DNA from: Clostridiales bacterium mt11
GTDB lineage: Bacteria > Bacillota > Clostridia > Tissierellales > Tepidimicrobiaceae
Length of the DNA stretch: 64,000 nucleotides
Assembly: GCA_001282665.1 (NCBI GenBank)
Contig: LN874948.1
Location: forward strand, 88,985-152,984
Direction: 5' to 3'
This document shows positions 18,043 through 26,823 of the stretch, one piece after another (the first letter of the stretch is position 1; each line of letters starts with the position of its first letter). A model generated the notes under the pieces. The model did no database searches. It was not told the origin of the DNA and was given only the letters and a program-made list of their open reading frames with translations. Both the position numbers and the translations under genes were made by a program.

Positions 18043-18735
18043 CTATTCTTTGTTTGCTTTTACTGCTGCTTCTATCATATCTATTAACATTTTTTTAGGA
18101 TCATCTGCACAAACTATACCACTAGTACATCCAGTACCATCAGCTCCAAGTGAAATAGTTTTATAAACATCATCAGCTGTACTTATACCTGCTGCTTGCA
18201 TAACTAAAATGTCTGGATTAATTGATTTTATAGCTTCATTAGTCTTAATTATATAACTCTCATCACTTGTTTTACCTGTTCCTATTAATTCAGTTGGTTC
18301 ACATAAAATTATATCTGGATTTAACATTGATAAAGCTTTAGCTTCGGCTATAGAATCAGCGCAAACAATTGTTAAAATATTTAATTCATTAGCTTTTTCA
18401 ATAGATTTTACCAATTCTGATGTTGTAAGTGAATGCTCTGCATGATTTAAAAAGGTTGCATTTGCTCCTGCATTCTTAATTGAATTTGGTAAAACATAAC
18501 CCATACCACGACCTGGAGAAATCCCATCCATATGTTGTGCTGTAACTATAATATTATTCGTTGCATTTGAAATTGTAGCTATATCTGTATAAGGAACTGT
18601 AACAAAAATTGAAATAGGATATTTGTTCGCCATTTTGTCAGCTACTATTGCTAGCTCCAGTAATTCTTCCCCATATAAATAAGATTTAGGATTGAATATA
18701 AAAAATGGTGTCTTTATTTTTAATTTATTATTAAT
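18043..18735 (-). CDS. Triose-phosphate-isomerase-like protein with no standard start codon
   Basis: TIM-barrel isomerase family: FLNHAEHS replaces LGHSERR and CEPTELIGTG matches the catalytic-Glu loop. The first ATG (18633, MANKYPIS) would drop strand 1. In-frame coding runs upstream to 18741 and contains KTPFFIFNPKSYLYGEELLE, whose NPK (18685-18693) is the active-site Lys motif. No ATG, GTG or TTG exists there; AAGGA at 18745-18749 is six bases from an ATT at 18738 and nine from an ATT at 18735. Either ATT is used or the gene is damaged. An IS110 element ends at 18750, splitting it from the aldolase gene. Confidence 0.7.
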   Translation of the reverse strand: MNNKLKIKTPFFIFNPKSYLYGEELLELAIVADKMANKYPISIFVTVPYTDIATISNATNNIIVTAQHMDGISPGRGMGYVLPNSIKNAGANATFLNHAEHSLTTSELVKSIEKANELNILTIVCADSIAEAKALSMLNPDIILCEPTELIGTGKTSDESYIIKTNEAIKSINPDILVMQAAGISTADDVYKTISLGADGTGCTSGIVCADDPKKMLIDMIEAAVKANKE

Positions 18736-18804
18736 AATAAATCATCCTTGTATAATATATTTAGGTTATTAAATAGGGAAACCTATAAACCTTTCTTTAT
18801 TTAT

Positions 18805-18990
18805 CTCTTAAAATCAGAGATAATTGTATTATTAGATTGAGAGGATTATCGAATCATCCTTGAGTCTTTGAACTCGTAATTGAAAGACTGATACCTTTCT
18901 CTAATAAGCAGTTTACGAATGAGTTGGATGTTGGTTGCTTTTTAGCTTCTCTCCGAATATACAACAAGGTAGTAACGCTTATTAGTAGAG
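18805..18990 (+). ncRNA. Predicted bridge RNA of IS110 copy 1
   Basis: Structured left-end region. Hairpin ATCTC/GAGAT (18803-18821) is followed by a stem TATTAGA (18830-18836) with TCTAATA (18900-18906). The enclosed loop holds AATCATCCTTG (18852-18862), identical to the left target flank at 18740-18750, and GAAAGAC (18882-18888), the reverse complement of GTCTTTC across the right junction. Downstream AGTTGG (18922-18927) matches the element's own right end. This is the target/donor guide layout known from IS621-type bridge RNAs. Ends are approximate. Confidence 0.75.
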
Positions 18991-19031
18991 CGGACTCACA
19001 ATCTAAAATATTTCTTTATGAGGTGCTATTT

Positions 19032-20216
19032 ATGTTGTATTTAGGAATTGATATTGCTAAAAATAATCACGTTGCTTCCCTAATCAATGAGAATGGAAAG
19101 ACTTTTTTTAAAGCTTTTTCTTTCTCCAATACTTCTGATGGAGGAGAAGCTTTGCTTTCCAAATTAAACTCTTTTTCTCACAATGTCTCTGACTTTGTTA
19201 TAGGCATGGAAGCAACTGGTCACTACTGGTTAGCTTTATATTCTTTTCTTTATGATAATGGGTTCACTATTCATGTAATTAATCCTATTCAAACAGATGG
19301 TTGGCGTAAAGGAACCGAAATTCGCAAGAGAAAAACTGATAGTATTGATTCTTTATTAATTGCTGATCTCATTCGTTATGGCTCCTTCGTGGAAACATCT
19401 CTTTCCCATGAGGATATATTTTCACTTAGAAATTTAACCCGTTTTCGTTCTTATCTCGTTCAATCTATTGCTGACTTGAAGAGAAAGGTAATCAGTGTTC
19501 TTGACCAAGTATTTCCTGAATATCAATCTATTTTTTCTAATGTTTTTGGTAAAACCTCTAAAGAACTTTTACTACAATTCTCGTCTCCCATTGACTTTGA
19601 GGACATATCTACTGACTCTTTAGCTGAATTGATTAATAAATTAAGTCGTAAAAAATTGGGAGATATCAAAGCTGAGTTAATTAAATCTAAAGCTGAAAAC
19701 TCTTTTGGAATTACCTTCAGTAAAGATAGCTTTACCTTTCAATTAAAGGCTCTTATTCAGCAAATGAACTTTATTGAATCTCAAGTTCAAGATACAGAAA
19801 ATGAAATCAATAGGCTTATGTCCTTGATTGATTCTCCAGTTACTACTATTCCAGGTATTGGGAACATAATCGGAGCTACTATTCTTGGAGAAATTGGTGA
19901 TATTGATAAATTTGACTCTCCAAGAAAACTTGTTGCTTATGCAGGTATAGATGCTGTCGTTAGTAGTTCTGGTGAATTCCAGGCTACTCATACCGTTATG
20001 AGTAAAAGAGGATCTCCTTATTTAAGGAAGGCACTATTTCAAGCTGCTTTAGTAGCTTCATTTAATGATCCTGTTTTAAATGCCTATTATCTTAAGAAAC
20101 GGGGTGAAGGTAAGCATCATCTTACCTGTGTTGGAGCTGTTTCAAGAAAACTATGCAATATTATTTATGCTGTTCTTAAAAATCAAAGTCCTTATGAAGT
20201 AAGATTAAATGAATGA
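19032..20216 (+). CDS. IS110-family transposase (DEDD recombinase)
   Basis: 394 residues from ATG 19032 (GAGGTG just upstream). RuvC-like acidic residues are in LGIDIAKNNH, IGMEATGHYW and KTDSIDSLLIADLI; the C-terminal Tnp domain shows PGIGNIIGATILGEIG and the serine motif SKRGSPYLRKAL. Intact. A longer frame from 18924 would begin inside the guide RNA and is rejected. Confidence 0.92.
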   Translation: MLYLGIDIAKNNHVASLINENGKTFFKAFSFSNTSDGGEALLSKLNSFSHNVSDFVIGMEATGHYWLALYSFLYDNGFTIHVINPIQTDGWRKGTEIRKRKTDSIDSLLIADLIRYGSFVETSLSHEDIFSLRNLTRFRSYLVQSIADLKRKVISVLDQVFPEYQSIFSNVFGKTSKELLLQFSSPIDFEDISTDSLAELINKLSRKKLGDIKAELIKSKAENSFGITFSKDSFTFQLKALIQQMNFIESQVQDTENEINRLMSLIDSPVTTIPGIGNIIGATILGEIGDIDKFDSPRKLVAYAGIDAVVSSSGEFQATHTVMSKRGSPYLRKALFQAALVASFNDPVLNAYYLKKRGEGKHHLTCVGAVSRKLCNIIYAVLKNQSPYEVRLNE

Positions 20217-20361
20217 TACCTAACTTTCCCTACCTTTAAATACTACCTTTTTAAAACTTGTTATTTACAAGTCTTATTTGTTGTGTTCATTTTAATATCA
20301 AAATTCTAAAATTTATTTTAATTTATTGATTGACTTTTTATAGTTGGTCTTTCTATACTTA

Positions 20362-21195
20362 TTAAATACTTTTTGTATTAAAAACATCATAATAATGATT
20401 CAACATTTTCATCATACCGTCATTAGCGTTTTCTTTTAATGAAATATAGTCTTTAGGACAATTTTCTTTTATTTCGGTATATGCTGCAGTTAATAAATCA
20501 GTAAAAATATTTATTTTGCTGATTCCATTTAAAGCACAGTAATTTAGGTTGTCATCTCCTGAGGATGAGCCACCATGTAATACTAATGGAATATTTGATA
20601 TTGCTGCTATTTCCTTTAAACGCGTAAAATTAAGCTTAGGAGTACCTGCATAGGTTCCATGAGCAGTTCCTATTGAAATTGCCAATGAATCAACTTTAGT
20701 TTTTTCAACAAATTCAATTACATCATCTACCTCTGTATATACAGAATCTGTCATATCATGGCTTTCATAGTTTTCTCCTGCCCCAACATGCCCTAACTCA
20801 GCTTCTACTGTAATATCTTTTGAATGAGCATATTCTACTATTTCTTTAGAAATTTTAATATTATCTTCAAAGGTTTCACTAGAAGCATCAATCATTACTG
20901 ATTTAAATCCTAAATCTATTGCTTTAAAAATAAATTCTTTGTCTTCTCCATGATCTAAATGTAATACTACAGGAACAGTTGATTTTTCTGCAAAATATTT
21001 TCCTATTAATGCAGCTTCTTCTAATGAAATTAAATTTTTATGAGCTTGGGCAAAAGAGAGAATCAATGGTAAGCCCCTTTGTTCTGCAACCTTTGTATAA
21101 GCCCTTGCTGAATCTAGATCAATAAAGTTTGTTGCAGGAATAGCAAATCCACCTTTTTTAGCCTCTAGTAATATTTTTTTTGAATTAACTAACAA
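20362..21195 (-). CDS. Class II fructose-bisphosphate-aldolase-family protein (KbaY/GatY-like)
   Basis: About 277 residues. Zinc and substrate residues visible: LHLDHGED, AELGHVGAGE, IGTAHGTYAG and VLHGGSSSGD. Probably cleaves a ketose (bis)phosphate. The start is likely TTG at 21195 (MLVNSKKILLEA) with AAGGTGGTG upstream; GTG codons at 21207/21204 overlap that site. First gene of the SorC-regulated operon; the IS110 copy lies 14 bases past its stop and separates it from the TIM-like and YjbQ genes. Confidence 0.88.
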   Translation of the reverse strand: MLVNSKKILLEAKKGGFAIPATNFIDLDSARAYTKVAEQRGLPLILSFAQAHKNLISLEEAALIGKYFAEKSTVPVVLHLDHGEDKEFIFKAIDLGFKSVMIDASSETFEDNIKISKEIVEYAHSKDITVEAELGHVGAGENYESHDMTDSVYTEVDDVIEFVEKTKVDSLAISIGTAHGTYAGTPKLNFTRLKEIAAISNIPLVLHGGSSSGDDNLNYCALNGISKINIFTDLLTAAYTEIKENCPKDYISLKENANDGMMKMLNHYYDVFNTKSI

Positions 21196-21298
21196 CCTTT
21201 TCACCACCTTGCTTAATATTTTATTTATATATTTGTGATTAATTTAATAATAAAGCACATATAGAATAAAGTCAATATTTTTTTTACTTTTGTTAAGC

Positions 21299-21350
21299 TT
21301 ATTTACATTTGTAAATAAACTTAGAGGATTTATTTACATCCATGAACAAA
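21299..21350. promoter_or_regulatory. Probable SorC operator in the divergent intergenic region
   Basis: A perfect palindrome TTATTTACATTTGTAAATAA (9-base arms) at 21299-21318, followed 31 bases on by a second TTATTTACA half-site (21330-21338) whose partner TGAACAAAA is degenerate. Three helical turns between half-sites suits a tetrameric SorC regulator. It lies between the divergent aldolase and regulator genes. Confidence 0.7.
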
Positions 21351-21399
21351 AAGGTTAAAATAAATAAGTATAGTATAATGATTGGGGAGGCTAATTTTA

Positions 21400-22335
21400 A
21401 TGGGTCAAAAGGAAAATATCCTAGTACAAATTTCTTTATTATTTTATGAAGAGGGTTTAACACAAACTGAAATTGCAAAAAAACTTAATATATCAAGACC
21501 TACTGTAGCTGCTAGGCTTCAAGAGGCAAAGGATAAAGGCATTGTAAAGATTTCTATTCAACATGAAAAAGCCGATATTATAAAACAGCAAAATAAAATT
21601 GCTGAGAAGTATAACTTGAAAACGGTTTTAATTGCTTCGTCAGATAATCAATCTTCTGAAAAAACTAAAAGTCAAGTAGGCACTCTTTGTTCATGGTTTA
21701 TGGAAGATCATATAATAAATATAAATAGTTTAGGTATTGGTTGGGGAACAACTATATATGAATTTGTTCAAGCTGTTAATTATCAAGACAAACCAGATTT
21801 ATCCATAGTCCCATTAATAGGTGGAGTTGGAAATACTGATGTACAATATCACTCAAATCATTTAGCTTTTATCTTAGCACAGAAATATAATTGTAAAGTA
21901 AATTATTTTTATGCCCCTGCAATTGCAGAAAATATTCAAATGAAAAATAGTTTTGAACAGTCTGAAATAGTTAAAGAGACAATAAATAAAGGTAAAAATG
22001 TAGATATGGCAATTTTAGGGGTCGGAAATCCTATTGAATCTTCCACATATAATCAATTAGGTTATATAAATAAAGATGAAATCCAAGAAATAGTGATAAG
22101 TAAAGTTGTTGGTGATATAGGAGCTGATTTTTTTGATGAAAATGGAAAGTCTGTAAATACATCAGTTTCAGAACGTATGATTGGTCTTTCTTTGGATGAT
22201 ATTTCAGAGATTAAAGAATTAGTTATTTTAGCATCTGGAAAAGAAAAAGTAAATAGTATAAAAGCTTTATTGAATAAAGATATTATTGATCATTTAATTA
22301 TTGATTCAGATATAGCAAATGAATTATATTTTTAA
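21400..22335 (+). CDS. SorC-family transcriptional regulator
   Basis: 311 residues. N-terminal HTH (LTQTEIAKKLNISRPTVAAR) and a C-terminal sugar-phosphate binding domain of the SorC/DeoR-C type (GIGWGTTIYE, IVPLIGGVG, DMAILGVGNP). ATG 21400 has GGGGAGG ten bases upstream; the frame extends to 21382 only through that site. Transcribed away from the aldolase operon, which it presumably controls with a phosphorylated intermediate as effector. Confidence 0.9.
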   Translation: MGQKENILVQISLLFYEEGLTQTEIAKKLNISRPTVAARLQEAKDKGIVKISIQHEKADIIKQQNKIAEKYNLKTVLIASSDNQSSEKTKSQVGTLCSWFMEDHIININSLGIGWGTTIYEFVQAVNYQDKPDLSIVPLIGGVGNTDVQYHSNHLAFILAQKYNCKVNYFYAPAIAENIQMKNSFEQSEIVKETINKGKNVDMAILGVGNPIESSTYNQLGYINKDEIQEIVISKVVGDIGADFFDENGKSVNTSVSERMIGLSLDDISEIKELVILASGKEKVNSIKALLNKDIIDHLIIDSDIANELYF

Positions 22336-22470
22336 ATTAATATACCATTAAATATTTTAATTTAAACTTTATTATCTCCATTTATCTATCTAATGATCTT
22401 TAAATATTATTGTGTTATATCTAAATTGAAGAATATTATACAAGACCATTTATACTACCGTAAAAAAGCC

Positions 22471-22501
22471 AAAAGCTTTAGGAAAAGTCCCTAAAGCTTT
22501 T
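22471..22501. terminator. Terminator between sorC and PEP synthase
   Basis: AAAAGCTTTAGG and CCTAAAGCTTTT arms with a short loop; adjacent to the ppsA stop. Confidence 0.8.
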
Positions 22502-22524
22502 TAAAATCTACTAATATTCTTAAA

Positions 22525-24888
22525 CTATAGACTTCTTATCTTATTTAATATCATCCTCTGTTCTACTGTAGCAACTAATCTCCTAGTATAAGCTACTGTG
22601 TCTGGGTTGACACTCATGCTGTCTATTCCCTCTTGAACAAGGAATTCTGCAAATTCTGGATATTGGGATGGTCCTTGACCACATATGGATATAGTCTTTC
22701 CATATTTATGAGCTGCTTTTATAAGTATGGAAATTGCTCTTTTAACAGCTTCATTTCTTTCATCAAAATACCCCATATTGTTTAATATACCTGAGTCCCT
22801 ATCTGCTCCCATTATGAGTTGAGTTAAATCATTACTTCCTATACTAAATCCATCTACCATTTGAGCAAATTCTTCTGCTTCAAATACTACTGATGGCACT
22901 TCTGCCATTATCCATATCTTAAAGCTATTATTTTGAACGAGCCCTTCTTCTGCCATTATCTGTTTTACCTTTTCTAATTCCCAAGTAGTTCTTACAAATG
23001 GAAGCATTGCCCATACATTGGTTAAACCGTATTCTTCTCTTACCTTCTTCATAGCTCTACATTCTAATCTAAATCCTTCTTCATATTCTGGAGAAATATA
23101 TCTAGATACACCCCTCCAACCTATCATTGGATTGTTTTCTATAGGCTCTACTTCATCTCCACCTTTTAAACCTCTAAACTCATTGGTTCTAAAATCGCTA
23201 AGTCTTACTACAATTGGCTTTGGATATATTTCCTGTGCTACCATCATAATTCCTTCTGACATCTTATCAATGAGAAGGTCGCCTTGCCCAGTCTTTACTA
23301 AATACATAGGATGAGCACCAATCATATTGGAGAAAATAAATTCCGTTCTCATAAGACCTATTCCATCAAAAGGTAAGTTCTTATATCTTCCAATTATAGA
23401 TGGTTCTCCTAAGTTCATGTATATCTTAGTTGCGGTTATTGGAGCAAGCTGATGGATTAAGTCTTCACCAATAGCATTTCCACTAGAGGATACCATTACA
23501 TCTTTTTCTTCCTCCTTTTCCTCTTGAAGAACTTTCCCTTCATATACCACTCCCCTTGTGGCATCTACAGTTATTTCCATACCTTCAGTTAATACTTCAC
23601 TAGCCGTCTTAGCTCCAACTATACAAGGTATACCTAGTTCCCTAGAAACTATAGCAGCATGACAAGTTCTACCCCCTTCATCTGTTACAACTGCTTTTGC
23701 TCTCCTCATAGCTGGAACCATATCTGGGTTGGTCATCACCGTAACTAGAATATCCCCTTCTTCTACTCTGGATATTTCAGATATATTCTTTACATTTTTA
23801 ACATTACCTGAGCCTATGCCTGGTGAAGCTGGAAGTCCCCTAACCAACATTTTTAATTCTTTCTCTTCTCTTATCTTTTCCATTTTAGCTTCTCCTTTCA
23901 AAGTAGTTATAGGTCTTGATTGCAATATATACAGCTTTTTAGTATCCTTATCGAAACCCCATTCTATATCTTGAAAGCTTCCATACATCTCTTCAATCTT
24001 AATTCCATAATTAGCAAGTTCTAATATTTCTTCATCGCTTAGACATTGTTTATTTATATTTTCATACCCTATATAATCCCCTACATTGATTTCAACAGTT
24101 CCCACTCCATTATCTTTTTTAACTATCATAATGTTTTTTTCCGCAATATGCTTGTCAATTATCTCTTTGCTTTTTTTATCTACTATATACTCATCTGGAG
24201 TTACAGTTCCTGATACAACGGCCTCACCTAATCCCCAACTACCATTTATCATTATTTCATTAGTAATATTGTTTACTGGATTTGCTGTAAACATAACTCC
24301 TGATTTTTCACTGTTGACCATCTTTTGAACTACTACGGATAAGCTTACATCAAAATGATTAAATCCTTGGTTTTCTCTATAATATATAGCTCGTGCCGTC
24401 CAAAGTGAAGCCCAACATCTTCGTATATAGTTTAATAATTCTTTTTCTCCGCTAATATGGAGGTAGGTATCTTGTTGACCAGCAAAAGAAGCTTCTGGTA
24501 AATCCTCTGCTGTTGCAGAACTTCTTACAGCTACTTCTGAATTTTCTACTCCGATATCCTTGTTGAGCTCCTCATATGCCAACTTTATTTCCTTAATCAA
24601 ATCCTCTGGAATTTGGGAGGAATTAATTAATCCTTGTACTTCTGAACTAACCTTTTGTAATTCAATGGAATCTTCTACGTTTAATTTCGATACCTTCTCC
24701 TCTATTTTTTCATTTAATTTAGCCTTATCAATGAAATAAGTATAAGCTCCTGCTGTTACACAAAATCCTGGGGGAACGTCTAATCCCTTTTGAGTAAGTT
24801 CTCCTAAATTAGCACCTTTTCCACCGACTATAGGTATATCATTTTTATCAATTTGATTAAACCATTTGATATATTTGAATTCTTTCAT
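22525..24888 (-). CDS. ppsA: Phosphoenolpyruvate synthase
   Basis: 787 residues: N-terminal ATP-grasp-like PPDK domain (VGGKGANLGELTQKG, RSSATAEDLPEASFAGQQ), a swivelling phosphohistidine domain (GGRTCHAAIVSRELGIPC) and a C-terminal PEP/pyruvate barrel (SIGSNDLTQL, ICGQGPS). Converts pyruvate and ATP to PEP, AMP and phosphate for gluconeogenesis. The start is ATG 24888 with AGGAGG upstream rather than the TTG one codon before. Confidence 0.94.
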   Translation of the reverse strand: MKEFKYIKWFNQIDKNDIPIVGGKGANLGELTQKGLDVPPGFCVTAGAYTYFIDKAKLNEKIEEKVSKLNVEDSIELQKVSSEVQGLINSSQIPEDLIKEIKLAYEELNKDIGVENSEVAVRSSATAEDLPEASFAGQQDTYLHISGEKELLNYIRRCWASLWTARAIYYRENQGFNHFDVSLSVVVQKMVNSEKSGVMFTANPVNNITNEIMINGSWGLGEAVVSGTVTPDEYIVDKKSKEIIDKHIAEKNIMIVKKDNGVGTVEINVGDYIGYENINKQCLSDEEILELANYGIKIEEMYGSFQDIEWGFDKDTKKLYILQSRPITTLKGEAKMEKIREEKELKMLVRGLPASPGIGSGNVKNVKNISEISRVEEGDILVTVMTNPDMVPAMRRAKAVVTDEGGRTCHAAIVSRELGIPCIVGAKTASEVLTEGMEITVDATRGVVYEGKVLQEEKEEEKDVMVSSSGNAIGEDLIHQLAPITATKIYMNLGEPSIIGRYKNLPFDGIGLMRTEFIFSNMIGAHPMYLVKTGQGDLLIDKMSEGIMMVAQEIYPKPIVVRLSDFRTNEFRGLKGGDEVEPIENNPMIGWRGVSRYISPEYEEGFRLECRAMKKVREEYGLTNVWAMLPFVRTTWELEKVKQIMAEEGLVQNNSFKIWIMAEVPSVVFEAEEFAQMVDGFSIGSNDLTQLIMGADRDSGILNNMGYFDERNEAVKRAISILIKAAHKYGKTISICGQGPSQYPEFAEFLVQEGIDSMSVNPDTVAYTRRLVATVEQRMILNKIRSL

Positions 24889-25054
24889 CAATTATACCTC
24901 CTATTATCTTCTTTATATGTATATATTATAGCATATATATTTAATTGTGCTATACTTTTTAAAAAATTTTTAATTAATTTTTTAATTAATATATCATCAG
25001 ATAAACCTTGTCCACTTTTTACTTAAAATAAATTCCCCCTTTATAAATTACATT

Positions 25055-26407
25055 CTACTTAAATACTATTACTGCTGAATCATTTACATCTAGCCATTCA
25101 TATAAAAACTTCGCGTGACTAGTATAATTCCGAACACATTTATGAGATCTAGGAAAAGTACCAAGAGTAAATAGAAACTCTTTCATACCAGGATCGATAT
25201 TCTTCCCATTTTCTTTTTTATATTCTACAGGTACACCGTGAATATAGGCTCCCTGTGCAAACCTTATACCATAAGGAGCATATCCGGATATCTCATTGCT
25301 ATTAGGATTTGTATAATAAAATTTATCCTTTTTTTCTAATACTTTAAATTTACCTACTGGTGTTACATAGCTAGCTTCTCCTTCTATACCTGTAGTAGCT
25401 AATCCATATGAAACCAAGGTCCACTTATTTCCCCTTTTTTCAAATACTCCTTGATTTTGATTTGGAATATCTACAACTACAACCTTAGATAGAGTATCTA
25501 AATTGTTATCAAGAGATACATACTTTTTAGGTATCCAATATTCGCCTTCATAATCCATTATTTTTACCTTATAATATCCATTAGTTTCCCCCGTTATAAA
25601 TACCATCATCCCATCTGGAATATATCTAAATTCTTTTTTGTTATTTAAGTCCCTATATAATGGAGCCGATTGATAAGCCTGTATACCGTATTTGTCTATT
25701 CCCCTATTATTTATTAAAGGCGGGGAACCATTAACATCTTTATAATTTGAAACGTATCCATATTTGTTATTATTTAATTTCTTTTCAAAACCTGTAATCA
25801 AATCTACCATTTTATTAAATCTAAAATTCCTCAACTCTCCTGAATTCGATGGAATAAATCCATAAAAAGATTTTCCTTCTTTATCAATCCATGCAACAGA
25901 ATACCATTTGTCCGAATTTCCATCTTTAACTTGCTCTCCTATTACTTCATTAATCACCTTTAGTTTTTCATAAATATGAGCCTCTCCCATAATATTTGAA
26001 TTTAGGGAAGGTTTGTTGTATATATTAACTTTATCTTTAGTTATAATGATATAATTCTTTGGCATACTATATTTCTTATACATTAAATCTACATCATAGT
26101 TCTTACTGTCTTCTAAATTGAAGGTTCTATTTACAACAAGATTAGCCAAATTCATATTTATATTTGGATTGCTAGATTTATTTTTCGTGGAAATGATATA
26201 ATCAAAATGAGCAGCATCTAATGCTTTTTTAGTAAGTTCATCATCTTCTGCTATACTAACATTGTTGATTTCTGCTTCCACATTATCTTTTAAACCTGTA
26301 ATCTTATGACTAATATTTTCATCATTTGGCTTTTTTAGAGCCTTCGGTCTACAAGAAGTAATTAGCATAGCTATAATTATAAATAAGGTAATTTTAAATT
26401 TTTTCAA
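25055..26407 (-). CDS. L,D-transpeptidase (YkuD) lipoprotein with SH3-like domains
   Basis: 450 residues. The signal peptide MKKFKITLFIIIAMLITSC ends in a lipobox, so it is membrane-anchored outside the cell. The middle contains two SH3-like modules (ITKDKVNIYNKPSLNSNIMG and a second near PLYRDLNNKKEF). The C-terminal YkuD domain has HGVPVEY and the catalytic SHKCVR with Cys near residue 424. Makes or edits 3-3 peptidoglycan cross-links or anchors proteins. Monocistronic. Confidence 0.9.
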   Translation of the reverse strand: MKKFKITLFIIIAMLITSCRPKALKKPNDENISHKITGLKDNVEAEINNVSIAEDDELTKKALDAAHFDYIISTKNKSSNPNINMNLANLVVNRTFNLEDSKNYDVDLMYKKYSMPKNYIIITKDKVNIYNKPSLNSNIMGEAHIYEKLKVINEVIGEQVKDGNSDKWYSVAWIDKEGKSFYGFIPSNSGELRNFRFNKMVDLITGFEKKLNNNKYGYVSNYKDVNGSPPLINNRGIDKYGIQAYQSAPLYRDLNNKKEFRYIPDGMMVFITGETNGYYKVKIMDYEGEYWIPKKYVSLDNNLDTLSKVVVVDIPNQNQGVFEKRGNKWTLVSYGLATTGIEGEASYVTPVGKFKVLEKKDKFYYTNPNSNEISGYAPYGIRFAQGAYIHGVPVEYKKENGKNIDPGMKEFLFTLGTFPRSHKCVRNYTSHAKFLYEWLDVNDSAVIVFK

Positions 26408-26461
26408 TAGTTTTTCCTCCTTTTCTAAAGTCTTATATTTTTATTATTCCAATAAAAATAT

Positions 26462-26488
26462 AAAAAATCCCGTAATCTATACGGGATT
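26462..26488 (-). terminator. Terminator of the 67-residue hydrophobic protein gene
   Basis: AATCCCGTA and TACGGGATT with a five-base loop; the gene's stop codon lies in the hairpin arm, and the minus strand runs into a T stretch. Confidence 0.8.
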
Positions 26489-26690
26489 AGAAAAGACCAC
26501 AATTGCAAAATATTATCACTAGTAATAAGAAGAAAAATAGTAACGAGTCATCACATCTATCGAACCAGCAATCATTATTAAATAATACTACCAATAGCAA
26601 GAAAAAGAATAATAATTCGTCGTTCATCTCCCCAAGGATGCCACCATTACCACAATTTTCTTTGCCTGCAATATTAATTTCCTCTGCCAT
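26487..26690 (-). CDS. Small hydrophobic protein with internal duplication, likely sporulation-associated
   Basis: 67 residues. Two nearly identical hydrophobic blocks (ELLFFFLLLVVLF and SLLFFFLLLVIIF) separated by a Cys/Asp stretch. A strong site AAGGAGG precedes ATG 26690. A plus-strand ORF over the same bases is lysine/asparagine/serine rich and lacks a ribosome site. Proteins of this style are common in clostridial spore operons, but function is unknown. Confidence 0.65.
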   Translation of the reverse strand: MAEEINIAGKENCGNGGILGEMNDELLFFFLLLVVLFNNDCWFDRCDDSLLFFFLLLVIIFCNCGLF

Positions 26691-26792
26691 TTAATTTACC
26701 TCCTTAATTTAATTCTCATTTTATATTATGTAACAGGACTCCTTAAGGTTACTTTATTCGGGTGTTAATTTTACTTTTAATATAAAAAGTTT

Positions 26793-26823
26793 AAAAAAAC
26801 ACAGTAGATTATCTACTGTGTTT
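26793..26823 (-). terminator. Terminator of the 58-residue hydrophobic protein gene
   Basis: AAACACAGTAGAT and ATCTACTGTGTTT arms with a one-base centre; T run on the minus strand. Confidence 0.8.

Larger units (their letters stand above)
18750..20348 (+). mobile_element. IS110-family element, copy 1
   Basis: Transposase gene with long non-coding flanks. Limits set by comparison with the second copy: both left ends start GTATAATA and both right ends finish ATAG-T/C-TGGT. The core appears to be GT (18750-18751 and 20347-20348). Removing the element restores an aldolase-to-TIM spacing of about 30 bases with an SD. The element lies opposite to the host operon. Confidence 0.85.

Noticed and set aside
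18924..19031. 36-residue N-terminal extension of the IS110 transposase
   Set aside because: It has no ribosome site, is absent from copy 2 and overlaps the guide-RNA region; ATG 19032 has a good SD.
26503..26694. Plus-strand 63-codon ORF over the small hydrophobic gene
   Set aside because: Low-complexity Asn/Lys/Ser translation and no SD; the minus-strand frame has AAGGAGG and a terminator.
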